Position numbers and translations under genes: made by a program
In this document: positions 1-10,902 of the stretch, in pieces
Position numbering within the stretch: the stretch's first letter is position 1
Layout: every line of letters starts with the position of its first letter
The notes under the pieces: model-generated
Seen by the model: the letters and a program-made list of their open reading frames with translations, nothing else
Databases searched by the model: none
What the model was told of the DNA's origin: nothing
NCBI GenBank assembly: GCA_000151295.1
Contig: GG745370.1
Span: 150,733-214,732 of the forward strand
Source of the DNA: Allomyces macrogynus ATCC 38327
Lineage: Eukaryota > Blastocladiomycota > Blastocladiomycetes > Blastocladiales > Blastocladiaceae
Length of the DNA: 64,000 nucleotides
Direction: 5' to 3'

Positions 1-135
1 TTTTGATCGCGCGTTCGGATGGGTTTTGATAGCGGGTATTTACGGCATGGCGCGCTGGCACGACGCGATATGGCGCGCGAGGCCGGCCGTGCTGTTGTCT
101 TGTCGTTTGGTTCGGTTTGGACCGAGTTTGGTTTC

Positions 136-160
136 GGTTGGGTTGGGTTGGGTTGGGTTT
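136..160. repeat. short TTGGG pentamer tandem repeat
   Basis: Four to five perfect or near-perfect copies of the pentamer TTGGG lie in a row. The array is too short to be a telomere, sits inside ordinary sequence and has no neighbouring gene. I see no further role. Confidence 0.6.
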
Positions 161-454
161 GGGTACCGCTGCGTAACGCTGGCAGGGCGTGATATATCGT
201 GCTCGTGCATTCTATTGGTTTTGCCACTCGCCAGGGTGCCGCGGCTGCTTCCTCATTTTGGGCAGACAAAGGTTAGAAGTGTTGCCAGTGTCCTGAGAAC
301 TTCGACTTGGACCGGACGACCAATCTGGCGTTGGCCGAAATATGTAACTTTTTCCGAAAACCCCATGCGTGCAGGTCGGTCACTTGCGACAACACGAAGT
401 CAAAACAAAAGCTGGTGCAAATCACAGGCCATCCCAATGGAGCGCATTTGATTA

Positions 455-540
455 TGTCCGGACTGGGAGTCGAACCCAGTTCAATTTGTGCATTCTCGTT
501 TTGCAATCCTGTGGCAGGGCTCCACGTGTCGAACCTATAT
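455..540 (-). other. tRNA-like T-arm with perfect B-box (decayed tRNA or SINE)
   Basis: On the minus strand, 463-479 forms a perfect T-arm: 5-bp stem CTGGG/CCCAG around the 7-nt loop TTCGACT. It contains a perfect RNA polymerase III B-box, GGTTCGACTCC. The rest of a cloverleaf cannot be drawn: the would-be acceptor 3' strand TCCGGAC finds no partner upstream, and there is no clear anticodon arm. It is therefore a tRNA-derived fragment rather than a tRNA gene. Two similar elements follow at 1061 and 1454. Confidence 0.35.
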
Positions 541-1060
541 CCATTCTTGCTGCCCCCACGCAACTGGATGGAGAGAGACTGGTGTTGTGCATTGAGCGTT
601 TGTCTTCCTGGAGAGACAGCGACGGATGGTTGGTTCAAGCAGAACGGGCACAGTTCCTTGCATGCATGTTGCTCTGGTGTCAGGTTGTTTGTTTCATGGC
701 CGGATCTCATGCGTGACATGAACGTGACAGCTCTGTCACGTTTGTTCGTACTTCCTGAGTGCTGATCTTTCCTTTCACGACCTTGCTGGTCGCTCCAGGC
801 TCTGTTGCGACCCATAAAGAGCCGTGTTTTTCCAATATATAGATGTGGCCGATCCTCTTGTATAATTGAGGTTCTCTGGTGTCTTTCATCCACTTGGCTT
901 GCTGTGTCCATTCTTTTAAGCTGGGAGTGACCACACCAGTTTGTGCAAATCTGCAAAATGGAGAAACACCAAAAAAAAACGTACTCCAAATCTCTTGCCT
1001 CAACAATTCATGCAGCAACAGTCGTGAAAGCAGTCTTCTCTCCTAGCACCCAGACTATGT

Positions 1061-1133
1061 ACAGCACCCAGGAGTTGAACCTGGATCCTGCAAGCCCATT
1101 GCATTTTCATCGTATGGCGCCATTCCACGCTCT
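1061..1133 (-). other. tRNA-like element, anticodon GGG (probable tRNA-Pro pseudogene)
   Basis: The minus strand gives a 73-nt unit. Its acceptor arms AGAGCGT and GTGCTGT pair at 6 of 7 positions, counting G-U pairs. The T-arm is perfect (CCAGG/CCTGG around TTCAACT, B-box GGTTCAACTCC). A 4-bp stem TGCA/TGCA encloses a 7-nt loop with T before GGG, which would read Pro codons. The D-arm and A-box are not canonical, and the anticodon stem is short and displaced by three bases. I read it as a decayed tRNA or the head of a SINE. Confidence 0.3.
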
Positions 1134-1453
1134 GGAGCGCTCGCGCAAACATGAGTTGGCATTCAGTGGCAATGAGGGAAGAGTTCTGGGGCTGGCTTGG
1201 TTTTTAACTCACAACATATTTGCCACAACTGATGATGGTGCCTGCTTCCCCAGCATCCCTTGTGCACTTGGGTGTGGCCAAGCACACGCTTTGACAACCA
1301 TGTCAAAAAGTAGTTCAGGACAGGGCTGTGATTTTTGGTGTGTACACTAAGTTATAAACATGTGTCCCCTATGCATTGGGAGATACAGCAATAGGTTCCA
1401 AAGATTGTCAAGTGTGTCAATATGCGCCCTTTTGTATCATACTATTGCACAGT

Positions 1454-1470
1454 TTAGGAGCCGAACCTGG
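1454..1470 (-). other. degenerate T-arm/B-box, third tRNA-like remnant
   Basis: The minus strand reads GGTTCGGCTCC, one mismatch from the B-box consensus, inside an imperfect T-arm with 3 of 5 stem pairs. It follows the same orientation as the two elements upstream. No complete tRNA can be folded. Confidence 0.25.
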
Positions 1471-1878
1471 TCCTGTCTTGGGAGGATTGCATCCCTGAAT
1501 TAGTCGTGTGCTGATGAAATGGTTGGGCAAGGTGTTCATTTTCGAGCATGGTCCTGGTGTGAGTGTGGCAATGGGTGCATGTCTGCATTGCACATACGTC
1601 TGGATTGTCCATCACACAAAGGGGAACGCCCTGAAATATCTCGCGCCCAGGCCCAAACCTGTGCAAGGCTTGTCGACTAGAAGGAAGATGCTGATGCAGA
1701 CCAGAGGCACACTGGAAGCGGAATGGTTGGTCACCCTGCAAATGGTCCTCTGCAACAAGAGCAACCCGAGACAGCGAGTAACAACAGTGGAAGAAATACA
1801 CGCCAATGAATGATATTTGCAACCATGCCCACTTCCCCTCCCTCCTCACAATACAATCCACCCCCTCTCCATCCGCAC

Positions 1879-4800
1879 TCACGCATTCCGCGCACGCTTG
1901 AACCGCGTTGGCGTTGTTGGCGGCGGCAGTCCCGACACTGCGCCTGTCTTGCGCTTCCGCCCATTCCCACCTGCACTCGCACGCGGTCCCACCGTTGCCG
2001 CCAGGGGCCCCGCCACACTCCCATCCGCAAACACGAACGGCGCGTCCTCCGGCGCTTCGTTCTCGTTTGTCACGCTCTCGTCGTCGGCCGCCAACGCGAC
2101 CGCAGTCATGGACGCCGCCGTCGTGTTGTTGATAGGCATGTCGAGCGCGTGCGCGGGCGGAACGGTTGTGTCGCGCGGTAAGGCGAGTGGGGATCCAGCG
2201 AGGGTCGACAGTGGGGGTGCGGGTGAGGCTGTGAGAATGGTGGAGCGCGGGGCGAGTGCCGCGGGTCGTGGTGGGACGCGGTAGGTCGTGCGTTTGGGAA
2301 GTGCTGGTGGCGGGCGCTGGGCGCCGGCGAGGGTGGTGGTGGATGTGTGTAGGGTCGTGAGCGAGGTGGAGAGCGATTGCGTGAGTGCGCGCGCCGCGGC
2401 AGATGGGGCCTGTTAGGAACCAGGAGAAAAGTGTGAGCGAAAGAACGATCCCGAGTTCGAGAGTAAACAGTAAACATACCTCGACGTCAACGGCATCCAC
2501 TTGCGCCGCAACCGTCCTGCTCCCCTGTTCCACCTCCCGCGTGGCCTGCCGCGTCGCATCGCGCGCAGACTGCGCGACCTTCTCCACGCCCGTCCGGACC
2601 GCGGCACCGTGTGCTTCCCTGCGATCCGCATCTGCCTGCGCTATCCTCTCCATCTCAACATGCGCGCTCTCGACCTTCTCCGTCGTCTCCCCGGCCCACT
2701 CGCGCGCCGACGCGCCGAGCGCCGCGACCCGGGACCCGACATCCCCACGCGCGGCATCGCGATGAGTGCCCATCTCGGCATGCACATCCCAGACCGGTTT
2801 CTCGCACTCGGCAACTGCCGCGCGCGCCGCATCCGCAGCCTCAGCCGCCTGCTTATCGCGCGTGTCAGACTGCACACCGAACGCATCCACGGCCTCGCGT
2901 GCCGCATCGATTCCCGCGGCCCCCGTGGCTGCGATCCCGGCCCACTGCAAGGCCCGGTCGGTCGCAAACGCGCGCACGAGCCGCGCGACATCGCTCGCAA
3001 GCGCATCCGCCGCGCGCTCCGTCGCCTCGGCCTCGGCCGCCGCCGCCGCGCGAGTTCGTTTGGCAGCTTCCCGCGCCGCGGACGCCGTTTCAGCGACAAA
3101 CGCCCGCGTCGCGTCGCGCGCGGCCGCGAGTGAGGCGCGGTGCGCGTCGACTTGTGCGGCGACGGCGGAGAGAAGGGCGCGGACCCGCGCGTCGAGTTGT
3201 ACGAGGTGCGCAGCCTGCGTGTCGAATGCGGTGGTCACGGCCGCGGTGGTGTCGGCGACCCAGGTGTCGACGGCGCGCGCGTGCGCGGTGACGGAATTGG
3301 TCAGGTCCTGGGTCGCATCGCGTTGCCGTTGGAGGAGGGCCGAGTGTGCGGCTTGGTCGGCGGAAGAGGAGGCGGTGGAAGAGGCGGCGAGGTCGGCGGT
3401 GAGCGAGTCGACGGTTGCGGCGAGAGAGGTGATGGTGGAGGTCGTTTGGGTCGTGGACTAAATGGTGGAGGGTCCGGAGTGAGACGAGCGTTACACGCGG
3501 CCGAACCGAAGATGAAAACGCACCTCGTACAACTTGGCTTTGATCTCCGCGACCTGCGTGCGCGCCTGATCCCCGGCCGCAATCTGCGCGGCCTCGTACG
3601 CGGCGAGCTCGCTGCACATCCGGTCGACATCGGCCGCAGCCGAATCGCGGAACTTGTCAACGAGCTCGCGGTTCCCGTCGACGACCCCACGCGCATTCCC
3701 GAGCAACTCGTGCAACGACGCGACGTCGCGGTCCGCGGCCGTGAGCGACGCGGTCAACTCATCCACGACGCTACGCAACCTCGCGTCCCCCTGGGCCAGG
3801 TACCCGACGACGCGCCGATCCTCTTCCGTCCTCGCATGCATCGTCCTCGCAGCCTCCATCTGCTTGACCAACCGGTCCCGCACTGCCGCATATGCCGCGG
3901 TCGCATGCGCGGCCTGCGCCTCGGCTGCGTCGGCACGCGCCGTTTCCGCGCGTACCGCCTCCTCCAAATCGGCGCGTTCAATCTGCACCTGGTCGAGCAC
4001 CTCCTTCTGTTCGGCCATGGTCGCGACCATTTCCTGGTACCGCGCCTCGGCGAGGAAAATGCCGTTCTTCTCGCGCGTTGCCTGCAGGTCGGCGCGCAGC
4101 TGGTCAATCTCGCGCTCGTATTCGGCCATAATGAAGCGTTTCGACCGCTGCTCGTTGACTTTGGGCTTGTTGCGGATGTTTTTCGCGCGGTGCGCATAGT
4201 CGAGCGTCGACAGCGTCTCCTCGAGGTTCGACCGCGCCGGGGAGACGGTTGCGATAATGCAAGTTTTCGTGTGCCCGCCGAGCGAGTCCTTGAGGAGCCG
4301 CGTGAGCTAGATAGATTTTCGGAGACGGCGACAAGTGAGGAACCGGTTCCGGGTTAATGGTCACCCAGCACGGAGACGCACCTTGGACTCGCGGTACGGC
4401 ACGTGCCCCTGTTTCTCGACCAACGCATTGATGACGCGCCCGAGCGTGAGCAACGACTGGTTGATCGCGCCGGCCTCGCGAGCCTGCCGGTTCTCTGCAC
4501 CGGACCGGCCAATATTCTCGGACCCGGCCAAATCGACGAGGTTCAGTTTCCCGACCTTCATGACCTCGACGCCGTCGGGTGTCGACTCCTTGATCCTGAC
4601 CGTGACCGTAAACACGCAGTGCGACCGCGACGACTTTTCGTTCATTTTGGTCGCGGCCACTTGGCGCTTCTCAGTCGCCTGATTGAGCAGCTGAATCACT
4701 TCAATCGGCGACTTGACAAATCTCTCTTGCGCGCCCTGCAGGTGCACGACCTTGTTCTCCTCGTAGAGCTTGAGTTTGGCCGCGTCGTCGTCGGTCATGG

Positions 4801-5426
4801 CGAGCAGGTCGCGCAACTCTTCGTTGTAGAGCTCGATGCATGACACTTTCACGGTCGCGTCGCCCGCGTCGAAGTTCACGATTTCGAACAGCGCGTAGAG
4901 GGCCCGCGGGATCATCCCGGCGTGCGGCGACAGCTGGCCGCCGGGGGACAGCGCGAGGTCGCCCTGCATCGTGTGCGTCTTGCCGGTGCCCGTCTGCCCT
5001 GCAACCATCCCCGCTCCAGTGAGTTCCGGCCCACCTTGCTCGTTCGAAGCGCGCAGACGACGCACCGTACGCGAAGATCGTGCAATTATACCCCAACACG
5101 ACCTCCTCGACAATCGGGAGGACGACGTCGCGAAACACGAGTTCCTGCGACGCCTCGGGCGCATAGACGCGGTCGAACGTGAACGTCTTGGTCAGCGACC
5201 GGTCGGACGGGATCGCCGCGCGGACTGCGAGTTCGCGGCCGCGCACGCCCTTAATTGCCAGGACGGCGTGCGCGCGCTCGTTCGCCTCCTTGTCGTTGAT
5301 GGGGCTGCACAGGCGTCAGCGCATGAAGATAATGGGTGGAAAGAGGAGAAACGTGACTGACCGGCATCGCAAAACGACTTGGATGTTGGTCTCGGCCGCG
5401 GCGGCGCTCGCCGGGGTGGGCGGCAT
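1879..5426 (-). CDS. kinesin-5 (BimC/Eg5-type) mitotic motor, six exons
   Basis: Plus-end-directed spindle motor that slides antiparallel microtubules. Joined exons are 5426-5362, 5304-5066, 4998-4382, 4306-3524, 3457-2480 and 2409-1879, giving about 1,070 codons, the usual kinesin-5 length. The motor domain starts with [10 protein letters not shown] (about residue 14). It has P-loop GQTGTGKT (about 102-109), switch I NEKSSRSH (about 221-228) and switch [10 protein letters not shown] (about 255-262). A long Ala-rich coiled-coil stalk follows. The tail ends in TPTRFKRAR, a Cdk1-type TPxR/K site at the place where kinesin-5 proteins carry the BimC box. The ATG at 5426 is the only Met in frame before the motor. 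All five introns are 56-75 bp and keep the frame. The next gene upstream is divergent, 2.3 kb away. Confidence 0.9.
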
Positions 5427-7705
5427 TGCACTGGCAGTCGGTGGTTCGTGGTGCGGCTGGTTGCGCTGGTGCAGGCCGGACCAACGGCCGGTCGGGTCGA
5501 GCGAGGTCCAAGGCAAGATTGCAGCAAGTGTTGGTGCCGGTCAGCGTGGGCGATGAGCTGAGAAATGGTGTCGCGGGTTACGACGACGGCAACGTCGGTG
5601 ACGGTGATGGCGTGCGGTGGGCTGGGAGAGATTGGGAGACAGATGCACAACGCACGTGTGCGCGGGTTGGATGACAGGTGGTAGATGAGAGACGCTGCGA
5701 GACGCTCTACTTCTCTTTCGTTTGTTCGCGAGACGCGAACGAGGCCTTGCATCCGACCTTCATCGCCAAAAGCTCGCCGTACGCCGTACGTGGTCTCGTC
5801 TCGCCGGGCAGAGCGCGCGATGTCGTGGCCGACCCAAGCCGTAGCGGAAGGAGTCTGGTCGCGACACCGGTCGCACGATCCGCGCACGATCCAGTTGCGT
5901 TTTGTCATGAGTCGGCTTCAGAAGTGTGTATTTTTAGCCCGCTCGCGACACCGTCACCGAAACAGTCGCCCAATGTCCACTGTCCACTGTCCAAGCGGCC
6001 GCAACGATCTTGACGGACCGACAAGATAGTTGACAACGCTTGCTCGCGTCCTCGAGCGTGGCTCGCCATCTAGTCCACGACCCGCGCTGGCACGCTCAGC
6101 CCAGCCCCAAAACCGGCCCTCCACGATCAAATGAAATCAAAACAATCAACAAATCAGAACCACGGCACACCGCGCCCATGACCCGGTGCCACACGGCCGA
6201 CCGTTTCCCACCCCGCCCAGGTGCCGCGGTCAACCGCTGCAGCGCCAGATCTCACGCCGCGGCGATCGCGGCCGGGCCCGGCCGCAGCACGCGACAGACG
6301 GCCCAGCCGGGTGGGCCGCGACGAAGGCGGCGCGACAGCTGCGGCCCCGCCGTCCGCACCGCGCGCAAGGACGCCCCTTTTGCCACTCGGTGCTCGTGTT
6401 GCGAAACGAGCGGCGTGCGCGCAAGCGGGGAACGAGGAACGGGGGCGGGCGCCGAGTAAGTTGTTGGTCGGGTCATGAGCCGGGGTGGGGTGGTTGGTCG
6501 GTCGGCTGTGCCAAATCGTTGTGCTCGATGAAGCTGTCGTCCAGGCTGTCCAGCACGTCGTTGCGCGGGAGAAGGGAGGTCGAACATGGCGGAGGATGGT
6601 GAGATTGGGCGCAGCCAATCGTGACGCGAAAATATAGCGCGCATGATGGCGGGTTGCCCGATCTGGGAAATGGGGGGCGCCGGCTTGGGAGGACAACAAA
6701 CTCTGGCTCGCACGCCTCTTTCGCTGCAGAAGGAACGCCCGACCACAGCTGCACGGGCAACGAAAAAATCGAAGGCGCGGGGGAACGCGTCAGCGTTGTC
6801 GTCGTCCTCATGGTTGTCCATCGTCGTGGCTGTAGTTGTCGGCCGCGCTGGTGGCCAGGTGGTGGAGACGGTGGTGGAGGCCGACGAAGAATGCTGGCCG
6901 TGAGCAACAGGAGCAACGCGCGGACGCGAACGACGGCTGGTCGCATGCGCACGGGGGGCGTTGGGCGTTGGGCCCATGTATTCTTGTTGAGGGGTCGGAT
7001 CTGCTTTGGTTTAGTTTTGTGGATGGAAGGTGGTGCCAGTGTGGAAGACCGAAAGAGAAGCAAAGCAGCCCGTTTGGTTTTGTACTTCTTCTCGCTTGCA
7101 GCTTGGCCGTGGGTGCGCTCCCTGTGCGCCCAGCCCGCCCGGCCCTTGCTTCATCGTTGCTCCGGCCCTCTTCGTCGTCAGTATAAAGAGGAGGCGCGCC
7201 CGCGGCCACGACGCTCTCTTCACCCAGCTCGCCTCGTCGTCGTCGTCGTTGTCGCTGTTGCGTGTGATCGATCTTTGCTCTCGGAGCCGGTGCCCTGAGC
7301 GTGCTTCTGGTTGGTACTCTTCTCGCCTTCAGCGCGCGCTCACTCGCCGAGCGCAGTTCGCTGTGCTGTGCTTGCTGCACGGCCCACACCCGATCGCAGC
7401 TTCACGTCTTCCACGCGCGGGCAGCTCGCGCCGCACGCCCGCACCGGCGCCACCACCACCACCGCGACCGCGCTGTCCTTTCGCTCGCGCGAGCACGCGT
7501 GCGCGCGGCCCTTGGTGGTGCCACGCGCTGGGATGTAGGGCCTTGACAGCGGTGGTCGGCCCGCGAGCTCGCCCGGCTTCAGCAGCGCTGCGCCCCTGGC
7601 CCTCACGCCTCCAGCTCCACCACTTGCACTGAACTGAACTGACCCACCTACGCCCCCTCCCGCCACCATCTTCACCAACAACAGCCCCACCTCTTTCAAA
7701 CCACC
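5427..7705. other. divergent intergenic region between kinesin-5 and the GTPase-like gene
   Basis: 2.3 kb without a recognisable gene. Open frames here look like GC-driven chance frames with low-complexity Arg/Pro/Ala translations. It must hold the promoters of both flanking genes. Confidence 0.5.
7182..7188 (+). promoter_or_regulatory. TATA box candidate
   Basis: TATAAAG on the plus strand, about 520 bp before the ATG at 7706, followed by a pyrimidine-rich leader. It is the only clear TATA motif I noticed in this region and fits the downstream gene if its 5' UTR is about 490 nt. Position and role are inferred. Confidence 0.4.
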
Positions 7706-10700
7706 ATGTCGTCGATCTTCTCGTCGTCGGCCTCGTCGTCGGCCGCCCCGCTCGCCATCCCGACGATCCCGCGCGCGCAGATGCTGCGCGGCGCCCCCGT
7801 TGCCAAGCCCGTCGCTGCCCCGCTGCGCGCCGTGATCCCCGTCCTGGGCACGACGCAGGCCGGCAAGTCGACACTCATCAACTTCCTGCACGAGTACTGC
7901 CAGCAGGCGACGCCCGCCGACCTGGTTCTCGGTAACGGTGTCGTCTCGGCGACCAAGGCCTCGCGCCGGTACGCGCTGCGCGTGCCGCGCCGTGAAGTCG
8001 TCCTCACGCTCAACCAGCCGGCGAGCAAGCAGACCGCCGCCGTCCAGGCCCGCGCCCGCTCGCTCCGCGCTCTCCTTGCCGAGCTCGGCGCATCGCTTGC
8101 GCCCGAGACGCGCGGCGAGTACCTCGAGCAGGTCGAGGACCTCCTGCAGTCGCGGCACCTGGCCATGCACGTGCAGCCGCCGCAGGACGTGCGCCTCGAG
8201 CTCGAACATTATCGACACGCCCGGGCTCCTCGACACGGCTGCCGCGCACGACCCGCTCGTCGACCTCGACCATCTCGCCAACGTGCTTGCGCACCTGAAG
8301 CAGTCGGCGGGCCGCCTGACGGCGCTCGTCCTACGTGATCAACGCCGACCGTGCCTACGACGCGGCGACGCTCTCGGCGCTGTCGGTCTACCTGCGTTCG
8401 CTGCAGGACGTGACGCGCAACCTGATTGTCGTGCACTCGAGCTACAACGTGCACAAGGCGATTCAGCGCGCCAAGTCGTCGCTCTCGTCGTCGTCCTCGT
8501 CGTCGAGTTCGTCGGCATGCTCGTCGGTCTGCTCGGCGCTCGAGTGGGACGGGCTCAACTTGTTCGACCTCGACACGCGCGCGGCCGAGTTTGACCGCCT
8601 GATCAACGACCTCGGGTTCCGTGGCATCCGCACGGTCCACGTGCCTATGGACAACCGCCCGACGTCGGCGGCGCGCGCCGGTGTCCAGGCCGTCGCCTAC
8701 GAGTCGCTCGGCAAGTTCATTGACGTTGTTGAGGACCTGGCCCGCACCGAGTCGGCCATCTACGTCGACTACGAGACCTCGACCTCGTCGTCGTCCTCGT
8801 CGAGTTCGTCGTCGAACTCGTCGGCCAACAACGTGCGCTTGGACCTCGACCTGGCCACGACCACGTCGGGCTCGACGTTCGACGGGCAGGCGCATCTCGA
8901 GCAGGTGCTCTTCAACCAGCAGCAGCACCACCTCTACCGCGGCGACGTGCGCACGGTCGACCGTGTCCAGGACGTGTTCAACATCCACAACGTCCACAAC
9001 TACGTCGTGGCCGCGCCGCAGGCGGACGACGACATTTCGGTCCACTCGTCGGTCTCGTCCAAGTCGTCCAAGTCGTCCAAGAAGAAGGAGGCCATCTCGA
9101 TCGACGTGAACGTCGATGTCAACGACGACTCGTCCTCGTCGTCCTCGAGCTCGTCTTCGGGTTCGTCGTCGTCGTCGTCGTCCAAGTCGAGCCGCTCGAG
9201 CCGCTCGTCCCGCTCGTCGGCGTCGTCGGCCAACCAGCAGGACATTCAAATCAACGTGAACGTGGACGTTGATGACGCGTCGTCGTCGTCGGGCTCGTCT
9301 TCGAGCTCCTCGTCGGCCTCGTCCAAGTCGAGCCGCTCGTCGCGCTCGTCGCGCTCGTCGGCGTCGTCGGCCAACCAGCAGGACATTCAGATCAACGTGA
9401 ACGTCGACGTTGATGACACTTCGTCGTCGTCGGGCTCGTCCTCGTCTTCGGCCTCGTCGGCTTCGTCCAAGTCGAGCCGCTCGAGCCGCTCGTCGCGCTC
9501 GTCGGTCTCGTCGGTCGACCAGCAGGATATCCACATCAACGTGAACGTGGACGTTGATGACGCCTCGTCGTCGTCGGGCTCGTCCTCGTCCTCGTCGTCC
9601 AAGTCGAGCCGCTCGAGCCGCTCGTCCCGCTCGTCGCTGTCGTCGGCGTCGTCGCGCTCGTCGGCCAACCAGCAGGACATTTGCATCAACGTCGACGTCG
9701 ACGTGAACGACTCGGCCTCGTCGTCGGGCTCGTCCTCATCCTCGTCCTCGAGCTCCTCGAGCTCCTCGTCGTCGTCGAGTTCGTCGTCGTCGGCCTCGTC
9801 GCGCGCGCCGCGCGTCATTGAGACGGTGCGCAACATTGAGAACATCCGCAACATCGACAACATCCGCAATGTGCGCAACGTGGACGACATTTTCGCGTCG
9901 ATTCACGAGGTCAAGGCCGCGCAGGTGGCCGTGCGCCCCGCGACCCAGGCGGTTGTCGCCGTCAAGGCCAAGAAGATTGCCGTCTGCCCCAAGGCCTTTG
10001 TCAAGACCAAGGTGATTCGCGAGGTCGACACGGAGGTTGCTGCCTCGCTTGCCCTCGCCGCCGAGTCGACGCGCGCCGAGCTCCGCCACCTGGCTGCGGC
10101 CGCGCGCCACCACGAGGTCGCGCAGCTCGCTGAGCAGCTCGCGGCCCTGCAGGCGCAGCGCCTCGCCGTCGAGCAGGAGCTGGCGTACCTGAACACGACC
10201 GACCTGGTCGAGCTGTCGACGGTCGGCGCCGTCCCGATCAAGCACCAGACCGTGCAGAAGGGCGCGACCTACGAGATCCTCGCGGGTCTTGGCGAGGTCG
10301 AGACCGTCTTCAAGCGCCGCATCACGACGATCCCGGCCGCCGTCATTGCCTTCCAGGCGACGACCCTCCCGATCCGGTCGGTCGCCGTCGACGCCGCCTG
10401 GCCCGCCGAGGTCGTTGCGCGCAAGTTCAACAAGAAGCTCGCCGCCGTGATCGTCGAGGCCCCGCGCGGTCTTGCCGCCAAGGCCAAGGCCACGTTCTAC
10501 ACGTACCGCCGCGACGCGTTTGCCGCCAAGATTGCGCAGCTGCTGGCGATTCTCGCCAAGCTGAACCCGGCGATTGCCGCCATCGAGGCGCGCATCCAGA
10601 CGGTCTCGCGCCAGGTCGGCATTGACGAGCGCCGTGTGCTCGCGCACGAGACGCGCCTGGCCGCGCTGACGCGCGCGATGGAGGCGGTCAAGGCCGAGCG

Positions 10701-10902
10701 CGTGCCGCTCGACCTGTACCTGCTCGCGCACCGCGAGTACCGCACGATCGCCGGCCAGCTCGTGATCGAGAAGAAGCAGCGCAAGTCGCTGCCCGCCGCC
10801 GTCTACGCGCCGGTCGTGCGCAAGGTCAAGAAGGTCGCGCCGCTCTCGCAGCTCTACGAGCAGTACTTCCTCGGCCAGCTCGGCGCGTCGCTCGTGCTCT
10901 AA
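7706..10902 (+). CDS. P-loop GTPase-like protein with Ser/Arg and Val/Asp tandem repeats; two frame breaks
   Basis: The N-terminus has a Walker A/G1 motif GTTQAGKST (about residue 48) and, after a frame change, a G3 motif IIDTPGLLDT. A third frame then runs unbroken to 10902 (about 855 codons). The two breaks, near 8201-8206 and 8330-8331, each disappear if one extra base is ignored, and they restore a continuous G domain, so I treat 7706-10902 as one gene. After the G domain come polyserine runs and five tandem units of 46-50 residues (see 9091-9808), then short RNIENI/RNIDNI repeats. A mostly helical Ala/Lys-rich C-terminal part of about 330 residues follows. Homologues are not recognised beyond TRAFAC-type P-loop GTPases. 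A broken gene or an assembly error are both possible. Confidence 0.7.
9091..9808 (+). repeat. five in-frame tandem protein repeats, about 138-150 bp each
   Basis: Units begin near 9091, 9229, 9370, 9514 and 9664. Each has an alternating hydrophobic/polar segment such as DIQINVNVDVDD, then a SSSSGSSSS linker, then KSSRSSRSSRSS. The last unit runs into a serine tract of about 25 residues ending near 9808. Unit lengths differ by whole codons, so the repeat keeps the frame. This indicates selection on the protein or repeated in-frame duplication. Confidence 0.85.

Larger units (their letters stand above)
1..1878. other. no protein-coding gene recognised
   Basis: Apart from the tRNA-like arms and the TTGGG repeat, no frame here shows a recognisable protein. 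The sequence is less GC-rich than the flanking genes. The part next to 1879 is presumably the 3' flank of the kinesin gene. Confidence 0.5.

Noticed and set aside
136..160. Telomere at the window start
   Set aside because: The TTGGG array is only about 25 bp and internal; no extended TTAGGG-type array.
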